Origin: Dyadobacter sp. CY323
GTDB taxonomy: Bacteria > Bacteroidota > Bacteroidia > Cytophagales > Spirosomataceae
Length of the DNA: 42,900 nt
Direction of reading: 5' to 3'
Assembly (NCBI RefSeq): GCF_021390245.1
Contig: NZ_JAJUXH010000026.1
Span: 1-42,900 of the forward strand
Part shown: piece by piece, positions 8,315-16,488 of the stretch
Layout of the letters: the number at the start of each line of letters is the position of its first letter
Numbering within the stretch: position 1 is the first letter of the stretch
Made by a program: the position numbers and the translations under genes
Notes under the pieces: generated by a model
The model's database searches: none
What the model was told of the DNA's origin: nothing
Seen by the model: the letters and a program-made list of their open reading frames with translations, nothing else

Positions 8315-9628
8315 ATGAAAAAAAACAACCCCTCTATCATTAACGCCTGGTGCATGTATGACTGGGCCAACTCGGTTCACGCCCTGGTTATTGTTTCCAG
8401 CATTTTCCCGGTTTATTTCAGTGCTACCGCGCTGAGCGCTTCGGGGACACCGAATGTTGATTTTCTTGGGGTTCAAATCAAAAGCACCGTGTTGTTTTCT
8501 TACACGGTTTCTGTATCATTTTTAATCACCGCGTTGCTCATCCCGTTGTGCACGGCCATCGCGGATGTTACCGGAAAAAAGAAAAGGTTTATGCAGTTCT
8601 TCTGTTATACGGGCGCAGTCAGTTGCATGCTTTTATATTTTTTTACAAAAGATACGCTGATTTCTTCCATCTTTTTGTTTGGATTAAGTCTGGTCGGATG
8701 GAGTGGTAGCATTGTCTTTTACGATTCTTATCTACCCGAAATAGCCACCGAGGATAAGTTTGACAGGTATAGCGCACGCGGTTTTTCGCTGGGGTACCTG
8801 GGAAGCGTCTTCTTGCTATTATTTAATTTAAGTATGGTGCTAGCGCCCCAGTTCTATGGGATTGTTCAAAAATCCCTTCCCGCCCGGATTTCGTTTTTCA
8901 CTGTCGGCGTGTGGTGGGTACTATTTGCCCAGATCCCATTTCATTATCTGCCTTCTGGTAATGCTCAAACTAACAAGACGGGAAACTGGATTTTCAATGG
9001 CTTTAAAGAACTGACGAAAGTGTACGGCCGGCTGCGGGAGCAGCCTTATCTGGCCAAGTTTCTGAGCGCCTTTTTTATTTACACCATGGGACTTCGCACC
9101 GTGATGTATGTGGCGACTATTTTTGGAGCTAACGAATTGAAATTACCTCCCCAGAGTTTGATCATCACGGTGTTGCTTATTCAACTGGTGGGTATTGCCG
9201 GATCCTATACATTTGCCTGGTTATCGGGCCAGATTGGTAACATTTATGCGTTAATGATCGGGGTGGCAATCTGGGTCGGGATTTGCACGGGGGCTTATTA
9301 TACGACAGAGGCTATGGAGTTTTACGTGATCGCCTGCACGGTGGGAATGGTAATGGGAGGCATTCAATCGCTTTCCAGGTCTACATACTCGAAACTTATT
9401 CCTGAAAATGTTACGGATACGGCTTCCTATTTTAGTTTTTACGATGTCACCGAAAAGATGGCGATCGTGATCGGAACCTTCATTTACGGGGCAGTAGAGC
9501 ATTTGACGGGCAGTATGCGCAACAGCATCCTGGCGCTGCTTGTTATTTTCATTGTTGGCCTTGTGCTGCTTTACCGGATTCCCTCCCAGAAGGTGTACCG
9601 TTTTGAATTGGATGGCAATAAAAATTAA
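8315..9628 (+). CDS. MFS transporter, UMF1 / ATG22-like family
   Basis: A 437-residue inner-membrane protein with about twelve hydrophobic helices. The N-terminus NAWCMYDWANSVHALV and the loop SYLPEIATEDKFDRYSARGF are the hallmarks of the UMF1 (ATG22-like) branch of the major facilitator superfamily. GGIQSLSRSTYSKLIPE in the second half is also diagnostic. Relatives are thought to export amino acids or other small metabolites, but the substrate is not established for bacterial members. The gene stands alone between the terminator at 8256-8292 and the tRNA-Val. Confidence 0.93.
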   Translation: MKKNNPSIINAWCMYDWANSVHALVIVSSIFPVYFSATALSASGTPNVDFLGVQIKSTVLFSYTVSVSFLITALLIPLCTAIADVTGKKKRFMQFFCYTGAVSCMLLYFFTKDTLISSIFLFGLSLVGWSGSIVFYDSYLPEIATEDKFDRYSARGFSLGYLGSVFLLLFNLSMVLAPQFYGIVQKSLPARISFFTVGVWWVLFAQIPFHYLPSGNAQTNKTGNWIFNGFKELTKVYGRLREQPYLAKFLSAFFIYTMGLRTVMYVATIFGANELKLPPQSLIITVLLIQLVGIAGSYTFAWLSGQIGNIYALMIGVAIWVGICTGAYYTTEAMEFYVIACTVGMVMGGIQSLSRSTYSKLIPENVTDTASYFSFYDVTEKMAIVIGTFIYGAVEHLTGSMRNSILALLVIFIVGLVLLYRIPSQKVYRFELDGNKN

Positions 9629-9672
9629 TTTAATATCGCAGTTCAAAAGCTCGGGGGACTGATAGCGCAAAT

Positions 9673-9747
9673 AGGATGTTAGCTCAGTTGGTTCAGAGCG
9701 CCGCCTTGACAGGGCGGAGGTCAGCGGTTCGAGCCCGCTACGTCCTA
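9673..9747 (+). tRNA. tRNA-Val (anticodon GAC)
   Basis: A complete cloverleaf. The acceptor arms are 9673-9679 and 9740-9746 (one G-U pair), the D-arm stem GCTC/GAGC (9682-9685, 9696-9699), the anticodon stem CCGCC/GGCGG with loop TTGACAG (9706-9712), and the T-arm AGCGG/CCGCT with TTCGAGC. The anticodon is GAC at 9708-9710, which reads GUC and GUU valine codons. The discriminator base is A9747. CCA is not encoded, so it must be added enzymatically. Confidence 0.96.
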
Positions 9748-9760
9748 CACTTTTTTTATG

Positions 9761-9800
9761 ATCTGCTGTAAATTAAATTGTTACAGCAGATTTTTCTTTT
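9761..9800 (+). terminator. Rho-independent terminator after tRNA-Val
   Basis: A perfect 11-bp stem (ATCTGCTGTAA at 9761-9771 and its complement at 9781-9791) with a nine-base loop, followed by TTTTTCTTTT. It ends the plus-strand transcript that carries the tRNA. Confidence 0.9.
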
Positions 9801-9893
9801 TTACTTAAAACATTGCCAAAACATTTTCCATAAACCAGTTGTATCTCCCTTTGTGGAGCAGAGTATATTGGGTGAATTGGTTTGTATGTCGCT

Positions 9894-9934
9894 TTAAAAA
9901 AAGTAGCCCGTATTGTTTCCAATACAGGCTACTT
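9894..9934 (-). terminator. Terminator of the rimP-nusA-infB operon
   Basis: An inverted repeat with arms 9901-9915 and 9920-9934, one mismatch (9909/9926) and a four-base loop. Read on the minus strand, the stem is followed by a run of seven T. It lies just after the infB stop codon at 9953. Confidence 0.9.
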
Positions 9935-9952
9935 ACATGATACTAAACCGAA

Positions 9953-12900
9953 TTACAGTGTTCTTTTCACTTCTCGTAATTCAAAGCTTTCGATGATATC
10001 CCCAACTTCGATATCGTTGTAGTTCTTAATGCTCAATCCGCATTCATATCCGTTTTTAACCTCCTGAACGTCATCTTTGTAACGTTTCAATGATTCGATT
10101 TCGCCTGTATAAAGTACGATACCGTCGCGGACAACCCGGATTTTATTATTTCTCTTCACATAGCCATCCGTAACATAACATCCAGCAATGGTACCAATCC
10201 GGCTGATTTTGAAGACCTCGCGAATTTCGATATTTCCGGTGATGATTTCCTCGATAGTCGGGGCAAGCATACCTGTCATCGCATCCTTGATTTCATCGAT
10301 GGCCTGATAGATGACCGAATAATGGCGGATTTCGATTTGATCCTGTTCAGCCATTTTCTTGGCATTGGAAGAAGGACGAACCTGGAAGCCTACAATGATA
10401 GCATCCGAAGCAATGGCAAGGTTCACATCCGATTCGGAAATCTGACCAACCCCTTTGTGAATGATATTGACTTGTACTTCCGAGGTTGAAAGTTGCAGCA
10501 ACGAATCTGAAAGTGCCTCGACTGATCCATCCACATCCCCTTTTATGATCAGGTTCAACTCGCGGAAGCTACCAATTGCCTTACGACGTCCAATCTCTTC
10601 GAGTGTAATGTGCTTACGCGTACGAATTGATTGCTCTCTTTGTATCTGTTCGCGTTTTGTTGCGATATCACGAGCGTCACGCTCATTCTCAAAAACGTTA
10701 AAACGATCACCCGCCTGCGGGGCGCCACTTAGCCCAAGGAGCTGGACGGGCATGGAAGGACCTGCGGTTTTAAGCTTTCTTCCCAGGTAATCAGTCATTG
10801 CTTTCACACGTCCAAAATGCGCTCCTGCCAACACCACGTCTCCCACTTTGAGTGTTCCGGTCTGAACAAGGATCGTTGTCACATATCCGCGGCCTTTATC
10901 CAAAGAAGCCTCTACAACAGTTCCCAGTGCCCTGCGATCCGGGTTAGCCCGAAGTTCAAGCAACTCGGCTTCAAGCAACACTTTTTCCAAAAGTTCATCG
11001 ATACCTAAACCCGATTTTGATGAAATTTCCTGAGTCTGATATTTACCACCCCATTCTTCAACGAGCAGGTTCATATTTGCCAGTTCCTCGCGGATTTTTT
11101 CCGTATTAGCACCAGCCTTATCTACTTTACTAAATGCAAAGACAATAGGGGTACCGGCAACCTGTGCGTGATTTATCGCTTCACGGGTCTGAGGCATCAC
11201 GCTATCGTCAGCAGCGATGACAATGATAACAACATCGGTCACTTTTGCTCCACGGGCACGCATCGCAGTAAATGCTTCGTGACCAGGCGTATCCAGGAAT
11301 GTAACCTGTTTGCCGGTTTTAGTCTTAACACTGTATGCACCAATGTGCTGCGTGATCCCGCCTGCTTCACCACTGGCCACATTTTCCTGGCGTATGTAAT
11401 CCAGAAGTGAAGTCTTACCATGGTCAACGTGACCCATAATGGTAACAATTGGCGCCCTTTCTTTCAGGCTTTCCTCATTATCAACCTCTTCCTGTACATC
11501 ATTCTGAACTTCTTCTTCGGCAGAGATAAATGCCACTTCAAAACCAAACTCATCGGCAATAAAGGTAATTGCTTCTGCGTCAAGCCGCTGATTTATAGAT
11601 ACAAACATACCCATGCTCATGCAAACCGAAATCACCTCCTGGACAGTCACGTCCATCAGCGAGGCCAGATCATTGGCAGAAACAAATTCTGTCACGCGCA
11701 ATACTTTTGTTTCTTCCTCACCAAAGCCGCTATCGTTTTGATCTGCCCGGTCGCGTCTGCGTGTTCCTTTTCCGCGTGATGTGTTTTTAGTATTACCACC
11801 TCCCATGCGGGCCATGGTCGCGCGGATGTTATCCGAAACTTCTTTGTCTGAAACTTCCTCCCGGCGGCCTCCCTTACGGTTACCTGTACTCCCGGTATTG
11901 CTTCGGTTATTAGGGCCGGTTTTGTTTGCGCCTTGTTGCGTACCGGTTGCTGGGGTAGGTGTGGTTCCTGCCGGCGTATTAGGGCGATTGCCAGTTCTGT
12001 TGCCAGGAGCCGCGTTGGCATCTCTTGGCGCCGCGGATGCGCCGGCTTCCGTACCGGCCGGTGTAGCCGGTCTGTTTTCGCCAGGCACTGCAACCCCGTC
12101 ACGGATCCTTTTGCGTTTTCTACGACGTTTTTTATCTGCGGATGCATCACTGGATGCAACCGGGTCTTTTTTCTTAGCCTTATCAGATGGTAATTCAATT
12201 TTACCTACCACTCTCAATCCGCGAAGTTGCTCTCCGCGCGCCTCAATCAGCTCAGATTCTCCACCTTCTGCGGCCGCAGGCTCTTCTGTTACTTGCGCAA
12301 CAACAGGCTCGGCGGCAGCTACCGGAGCTTCGATGATCTCTTTTGCTGCTGGAACAATCTCAGCGGCCGGCTCTTTAACAGGCTCTGGCGCCGGCTCGGA
12401 TTTTTGCTCTACCGGTGCAGGTTTTTCAACCACCTCTATCTTTTCTTCCGCCTTTGGCTGGCTTGCAACGATCGGTTCAACCGGAGCAGGATCTGCTTTT
12501 GGTATCTCCTTTTCGACTACCGGGGCTGGAATTTCTATTTCTGGCTGAACTATTACCTCTTTTTGAGGCTCACTAGCGGCAGGGCTCACAGGTTGTGTCT
12601 GCGCAGGCCGTTTGTTTTCAAGGTCGATTTTACCAACTACCTTAATTCCGGGCAGGCGGTTTTCAAAAGCAGGTTGAGGCTCTGGCGCTTTTTCTTCTTC
12701 AACAGCAGGTTTGTCTTCCACTTTGGGTGAATTGCGGAAATATAGGATTCCATCGACATCACTCTTTACTTTTTCTTCTTTAACCTCAACCGGAGCTTCC
12801 ACCGGGGCAGCAGGTTTTTGCGAAAGAAAAGATCTCAGATCATCTGATTTGAAGTCTTTCGCTAGAAATTCAATTTGATCGGCGTTAATTTTGTTATTCG

Positions 12901-13012
12901 GATTACTCTCCACCTTATACCCTTTGGCAGACAGATGATCCACGATCGTAGAAAGTCCTACGTTCAGGATCCGTGCCACTTGGCTCAGGCGCATCATTTT
13001 ATCTTCTGCCAT
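9953..13012 (-). CDS. infB: Translation initiation factor IF-2
   Basis: A 1019-residue GTPase that delivers initiator tRNA to the 30S subunit and promotes subunit joining. I start at the ATG at 13012 (MAEDKMMRLSQVARIL), where the IF2 N-terminal helical domain begins; a longer frame to 13060 adds unrelated residues. Order: IF2_N (about 1-60); a long Pro/Glu/Ala-rich then basic linker (about 65-420) typical of Bacteroidota; a second IF2_N-like segment (about 435-500); the G domain from about 525 with GHVDHGKTS (527-535), DTPGHE (574-579), SKVD (628-631) and SSKSG (664-668); then domains II to IV. The G4 motif is SKVD instead of NKxD. The linker holds two copies of a VVGKI(D/E)L motif, near residues 125 and 268. 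It is the last gene of the operon, 71 bp after nusA. Confidence 0.98.
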   Translation of the reverse strand: MAEDKMMRLSQVARILNVGLSTIVDHLSAKGYKVESNPNNKINADQIEFLAKDFKSDDLRSFLSQKPAAPVEAPVEVKEEKVKSDVDGILYFRNSPKVEDKPAVEEEKAPEPQPAFENRLPGIKVVGKIDLENKRPAQTQPVSPAASEPQKEVIVQPEIEIPAPVVEKEIPKADPAPVEPIVASQPKAEEKIEVVEKPAPVEQKSEPAPEPVKEPAAEIVPAAKEIIEAPVAAAEPVVAQVTEEPAAAEGGESELIEARGEQLRGLRVVGKIELPSDKAKKKDPVASSDASADKKRRRKRKRIRDGVAVPGENRPATPAGTEAGASAAPRDANAAPGNRTGNRPNTPAGTTPTPATGTQQGANKTGPNNRSNTGSTGNRKGGRREEVSDKEVSDNIRATMARMGGGNTKNTSRGKGTRRRDRADQNDSGFGEEETKVLRVTEFVSANDLASLMDVTVQEVISVCMSMGMFVSINQRLDAEAITFIADEFGFEVAFISAEEEVQNDVQEEVDNEESLKERAPIVTIMGHVDHGKTSLLDYIRQENVASGEAGGITQHIGAYSVKTKTGKQVTFLDTPGHEAFTAMRARGAKVTDVVIIVIAADDSVMPQTREAINHAQVAGTPIVFAFSKVDKAGANTEKIREELANMNLLVEEWGGKYQTQEISSKSGLGIDELLEKVLLEAELLELRANPDRRALGTVVEASLDKGRGYVTTILVQTGTLKVGDVVLAGAHFGRVKAMTDYLGRKLKTAGPSMPVQLLGLSGAPQAGDRFNVFENERDARDIATKREQIQREQSIRTRKHITLEEIGRRKAIGSFRELNLIIKGDVDGSVEALSDSLLQLSTSEVQVNIIHKGVGQISESDVNLAIASDAIIVGFQVRPSSNAKKMAEQDQIEIRHYSVIYQAIDEIKDAMTGMLAPTIEEIITGNIEIREVFKISRIGTIAGCYVTDGYVKRNNKIRVVRDGIVLYTGEIESLKRYKDDVQEVKNGYECGLSIKNYNDIEVGDIIESFELREVKRTL

Positions 13013-13083
13013 ATTAGCAATTAGTAGAAAAAAGTTTTGCATTGCAGACAGGCCTAGCACTTTACCAAACCTGTCAATTGTTA

Positions 13084-14325
13084 TTATTCAAATTCTTTTC
13101 GAAGGATTTCCATGATTTCTTCAACCGTGGCTTCTTCCAGATCTGTTCTTCTTACAAGTTCTTCTTTATTGAGGGCCAAAACACTTTTTGCAGTATCCAA
13201 ACCTATTTTATGAAGCTCGCTGATAATCCATTCATCGATCTCATCAGAGAATTCTGTCAGATCAACATCCTCGTCATTTTGTTCTTCGATGTCTCTAAAC
13301 ACATCAATTTCCATTCCAACCAACTTCCCGGCCAGTTTTATATTCTGACCGCCTTTTCCGATGGCTAGTGAAACCTGATCGGGTTTGAGGAAAACAGAAA
13401 CCCGTTTTGCTTCCCGATCAATTTGCATCGAACTTACTTTCGCAGGGCTCAATGCACGGCTGATCAACAATTCAAGATTATCTGTGTAGTTGATAACGTC
13501 GATGTTCTCGTTTCCAAGTTCCCTTACAATCGAGTGAATGCGGGACCCTTTCATACCTACGCAGGCGCCAACCGGATCGATTCTATCATCGTATGATTCA
13601 ACGGCAACTTTTGCACGCTCGCCTGGTTCACGAACAACACGCCTCACTGAAATAATTCCATCATAGATCTCCGGGATCTCCACTTCAAAGAGTCTTTCAA
13701 GGAAAACAGGGGAAGTTCTCGATAAGGTGATCTTGGGTGAACCATTATTCATTTCCACTTTGTGGATCACCGATTTAACGGACTCACCTTTCCGGAAACG
13801 ATCTTTGGAAATCTGTTCGGTACGAGGCAACGAAAGCTCATTTCCTTCGCTGTCCATGATAATTACCTCATGTCTCAGCGTCTGATAAACTTCGCCGGTA
13901 ATCATTTCGCCTACCTGATCTTTGTATTTTTCGAACATGATTTCTTTTTCCATGTCCTTGATTTTCTGGATCAGCGTCTGACGTGCCGTTTGCACCAATC
14001 TGCGCCCAAAGTCGACTAATTTAACTTCTTCGGCTACTTCTTCACCCACTTCAAAATCGTTTTGGATCTTGCGCGCCTCGGCCAGAGGGATTTTATTATA
14101 GTCCCATATATCTTCGGAGTTATCATCAACGATTTCCCTTGTGCGCCACATCTCAAGATCGCCGCTTTCAGGGTTGATGATCACGTCAAAGTTGTCATCG
14201 GTGCCATATTTTTTCCGAATCATGGTACGAAATACCTCTTCCAAAACACTGATCATCGTCGGGCGATCGATGTTTTTGGAGCTTGCGAACTCCGCGAATG
14301 ACTCAATTAATATTCCACTATCCAT
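13084..14325 (-). CDS. nusA: Transcription elongation/termination factor NusA
   Basis: A 413-residue RNA-polymerase-binding factor acting in pausing, termination and antitermination. Domains follow the canonical order: the N-terminal polymerase-binding domain (about 1-130), an S1 domain (about 133-200, containing GEMITGEVYQTL), and two KH domains with GMKGSRIHSIVREL and AIGKGGQNIKLAGKL. After these comes an acidic linker (EEQNDEDVDLTEFSDEIDEW), then a single helical helix-hairpin-helix-like segment. There is no room for the two acidic repeats found in enterobacterial NusA, which fits the usual shorter Bacteroidota form. It lies between rimP and infB, 87 bp after rimP. In enterobacteria NusA autoregulates this operon. 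Confidence 0.98.
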   Translation of the reverse strand: MDSGILIESFAEFASSKNIDRPTMISVLEEVFRTMIRKKYGTDDNFDVIINPESGDLEMWRTREIVDDNSEDIWDYNKIPLAEARKIQNDFEVGEEVAEEVKLVDFGRRLVQTARQTLIQKIKDMEKEIMFEKYKDQVGEMITGEVYQTLRHEVIIMDSEGNELSLPRTEQISKDRFRKGESVKSVIHKVEMNNGSPKITLSRTSPVFLERLFEVEIPEIYDGIISVRRVVREPGERAKVAVESYDDRIDPVGACVGMKGSRIHSIVRELGNENIDVINYTDNLELLISRALSPAKVSSMQIDREAKRVSVFLKPDQVSLAIGKGGQNIKLAGKLVGMEIDVFRDIEEQNDEDVDLTEFSDEIDEWIISELHKIGLDTAKSVLALNKEELVRRTDLEEATVEEIMEILRKEFE

Positions 14326-14412
14326 TGCTTGTGTAAAGAATATTTGCTGATACTAAGTTATACATATTATATAATCGATTACAAGCCGTATTGGAGATTC
14401 CAGCCCGTAAGT

Positions 14413-14895
14413 TTATTTAAAAGAAATCTCAATCATGGCCTTTGAAATATCTTCCAGAGAGATTCGCCGGAGAAGGGAGCTCTCCTGGACGGGCTCTTTG
14501 GATTTCTTCTTGGGCGGCGGCAATTGCAACACAATCTCGGACTGCGTCGCCTCCAAAAGACTACCTTGTAATACGTCCCCGCTTTTTAATGTGACCTTCA
14601 AATTTCTGCCGATGTTTTTTTGATACTGACGGGCTAAAACAAGAGGTTGGTCTAATCCGGGCGAAGATACTTCGAGTGTGTAGGCTTCTGTGAAGACTTC
14701 CAGTTCTTCCAGCTGCTTTGCAAGTCTACGACTGATAGATGTGCATTGCTGGATTGTAATCCCCTCATCACTGTCGAGAAGAATGGTTACTTTCTGACTT
14801 ACTTTCGAAGGCTTAGTGATAATGTCAACCAGGAAACAGTTGCCATCTTCCAGGAGCGGGGTCACTAAAACTTCTAAATGTTCTTTTACGGTCAT
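14413..14895 (-). CDS. rimP: Ribosome maturation factor RimP
   Basis: A 160-residue protein needed for maturation of the 30S ribosomal subunit. It shows the RimP alpha/beta N-terminal domain with VTILLDSDEGITIQQCTSISRRL and the signature YTLEVSSPGLDQPLV. This is followed by an SH3-like C-terminal domain (RNLKVTLKSGDVLQGSL). The C-terminal domain has a lysine-rich insertion (PPPKKKSKEPVQ) between strands, modest in size. It is the first gene of the rimP-nusA-infB operon. The start at 14895 gives MTVKEHLEVLV, which fits the family. The leader carries a promoter and a hairpin with U-run (separate entries). Confidence 0.96.
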   Translation of the reverse strand: MTVKEHLEVLVTPLLEDGNCFLVDIITKPSKVSQKVTILLDSDEGITIQQCTSISRRLAKQLEELEVFTEAYTLEVSSPGLDQPLVLARQYQKNIGRNLKVTLKSGDVLQGSLLEATQSEIVLQLPPPKKKSKEPVQESSLLRRISLEDISKAMIEISFK

Positions 14896-14913
14896 CTAAG
14901 GGTTACTGCAAAT

Positions 14914-14935
14914 AAAAAAGGGGATTTAAGCCCCC
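14914..14935 (-). promoter_or_regulatory. Hairpin with U-run in the rimP leader (possible attenuator)
   Basis: On the minus strand the leader reads GGGGG CTTAAA TCCCC TTTTTT. This is a 5-bp stem (one G-U pair) at 14919-14935 with a six-base loop, followed by six T. It lies between the predicted promoter and the rimP start codon, with no upstream minus-strand gene that would need a terminator. The position and shape suggest transcription attenuation. The stem is short, so this is tentative. Confidence 0.45.
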
Positions 14936-14965
14936 TCAATCAATCGATCAAAATAGAATTGGATG

Positions 14966-14996
14966 CAAAGGTAAAACTATTTTATCATTTGTACAA
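14966..14996 (-). promoter_or_regulatory. Bacteroidota-type promoter for rimP-nusA-infB
   Basis: Minus-strand TTG (complement at 14994-14996), a 20-bp spacer and TACCTTTG (complement at 14966-14973). This matches the primary sigma-factor consensus TTG-N19-21-TAnnTTTG. Transcription would start near 14959, giving a leader of about 65 bases. Confidence 0.7.
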
Positions 14997-15064
14997 GCCG
15001 GGAAAAGTCTTCTAAATTGACTTGCATCCGCTATTTTAGGGGAATAATCCGATTTTAAGACTAG

Positions 15065-16150
15065 ATGAAGGGAATAAAGAACTTTTTGTGGTTTTTATAT
15101 AAATGTTTTGCTTTCTGCACACTACTGATTTACATCCTGATATTTTGGATCCCTTTTGACGGCTGGCTGGCAGGCTTTGTGATGATGTCCTTTCCGGTCC
15201 TGATCCTTGTCCACCTCATATCTGTACCAATCTGGTTCCTTATTGATAGAAAAAGAGCTCTGCTGCCAGTTGTGGTACTGGCTTTTGGGTGCCTGTTTTT
15301 ACCAAGGACCTACAAATTTGGCGATGATGTTGAACCAGATAGGGGTAACCCGGGAACGTTTTCGGTGATGGGCTACAATACCCATACATTCATGAGGAAC
15401 CTGGACGTACGGGATGCGGCTGTAAAAAAGGAGATTGGTGACATGAAGTCTTGGCTTGCAGGCTCCGGAGCAGATATTTTATGTATGCCTGAATATTTTG
15501 AGGACCGTTCCAAACTGTTCAACCTGGCTGAAACCCTGGAAAAAGCGGGATACCTATATAGTAACCGGTTCAACTACCCTGATGGCGCTGCAAACAACTA
15601 TTACTCGGGGCTGATCCTCTTTTCAAAACACCCCATTGTCCATGCCAGGGATACGATTTTTGAATCCCAGAACGGCATGGTTCAGGCCGACATCAAGATT
15701 GGTTCAGATACGGTCAGGGTGGTTGCTGTACACTTATATTCCATGACTTTGAACCTGAGCAAACTAGCGCATCAAAAGCAGATTGATGGTATTAAGCAGG
15801 AGAGCAAGATCACCTTCCGGCGAATGAAGGATGGATTCAAGCAGCGTTCGAAAGAAATTAAAATCCTAAAAACCTGGACCAAAGATTCACCGTATCCTGT
15901 GATCGTTTGTGGCGACTTCAATGAGGTGCCTTACGGATATGTGTACGGGGAGCTTGGCCGGGACATGAAGAACAGTTTTGAGGAAAAAGGGGATGGTTTT
16001 GGATTTACTTTTAATCATTTACCCTACTTTATCCGCATTGACCACCAGTTTTACAGCTCGGATAAACTCGACCTTCTGGATTTCAAAACGCGCAGCGATA
16101 TCAAATTCTCAGATCACTACCCAATCATGGGAACCTACCAGTTCCGCTAG
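15065..16150 (+). CDS. Endonuclease/exonuclease/phosphatase-fold protein with membrane anchor
   Basis: A 361-residue protein. Residues 1-80 hold about three hydrophobic segments (YKCFAFCTLLIYILIFWI, GFVMMSFPVLILVHLI, LLPVVVLAFGCLFL), then a catalytic domain from about residue 97. The EEP fold motifs are present: MGYNTH, the metal-ligand segment MPEYFE, VVAVHLYS, CGDFNEVPYG, RIDHQFYS and the terminal SDHYPIMG. These supply the usual Asn, Glu, His, Asp and final Asp-His. The catalytic domain probably faces the periplasm, judging by membrane-anchored relatives in Bacteroidota. The substrate may be a phosphodiester in nucleic acid or phospholipid, but is unknown. The stop shares the palindrome CTAG (16147-16150) with the convergent DUF4907 gene. 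Confidence 0.88.
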   Translation: MKGIKNFLWFLYKCFAFCTLLIYILIFWIPFDGWLAGFVMMSFPVLILVHLISVPIWFLIDRKRALLPVVVLAFGCLFLPRTYKFGDDVEPDRGNPGTFSVMGYNTHTFMRNLDVRDAAVKKEIGDMKSWLAGSGADILCMPEYFEDRSKLFNLAETLEKAGYLYSNRFNYPDGAANNYYSGLILFSKHPIVHARDTIFESQNGMVQADIKIGSDTVRVVAVHLYSMTLNLSKLAHQKQIDGIKQESKITFRRMKDGFKQRSKEIKILKTWTKDSPYPVIVCGDFNEVPYGYVYGELGRDMKNSFEEKGDGFGFTFNHLPYFIRIDHQFYSSDKLDLLDFKTRSDIKFSDHYPIMGTYQFR

Positions 16151-16488
16151 TATTTCACTCCAAGGCTATCGAGCTCGCGGGCGGTAACTGTTGGCGGGAA
16201 AATGCCCTGATCCAGCTTGCTTTGAACCAGCGTGCCTGTCTTCAGGGCGAGCTCCTCTGACTCAAAACCCGTTGTACCCGAAATGCCCGGAATAAATTGC
16301 TGCTCGATGACAGGCAATGTATCCTGATATATACGATATCCCCAGCCCGTTTCTTTCTTAAAGGCCTCGACCCGAAAAGCAGACTGGCCTTTGCCAGCCG
16401 AGCCTACGTTCCGGAAAACCAGAAAGTAAACTGCAACTGCAAAGGCCAGTATGCAAATCAGCAGCGCCGATTTATATTTTTTTATCAC
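16147..16488 (-). CDS. DUF4907-family protein
   Basis: A 113-residue protein with one N-terminal membrane segment (residues 6-26) and a C-terminal region matching DUF4907: YRIYQDTLPVIEQQFIPG, GFESEELALKTGTLVQSKL and LDSLGV. Function is unknown. It starts with GTG at 16488, in a GTGA overlap with the TGA stop of the Kelch gene, so translation of the pair should be coupled. In my recollection DUF4907 proteins often sit next to Kelch-type propeller proteins in Bacteroidota, which fits this arrangement. It probably remains tethered to the membrane, with the domain in the periplasm. Confidence 0.78.
   Translation of the reverse strand: MIKKYKSALLICILAFAVAVYFLVFRNVGSAGKGQSAFRVEAFKKETGWGYRIYQDTLPVIEQQFIPGISGTTGFESEELALKTGTLVQSKLDQGIFPPTVTARELDSLGVKY

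Noticed and set aside
9761..9934. The two hairpins between the tRNA and infB considered as one CRISPR or repeat element
   Set aside because: They differ in sequence and each has a T-run in the direction of its own gene, so they are ordinary terminators.
11781..12548. A 255-residue open frame on the plus strand, opposite infB
   Set aside because: It is antisense to the low-complexity Pro/Glu/Ala linker of IF-2, where the opposite strand stays open by composition. Its product is a Ser/Gly/Ala-rich low-complexity run with no domain.
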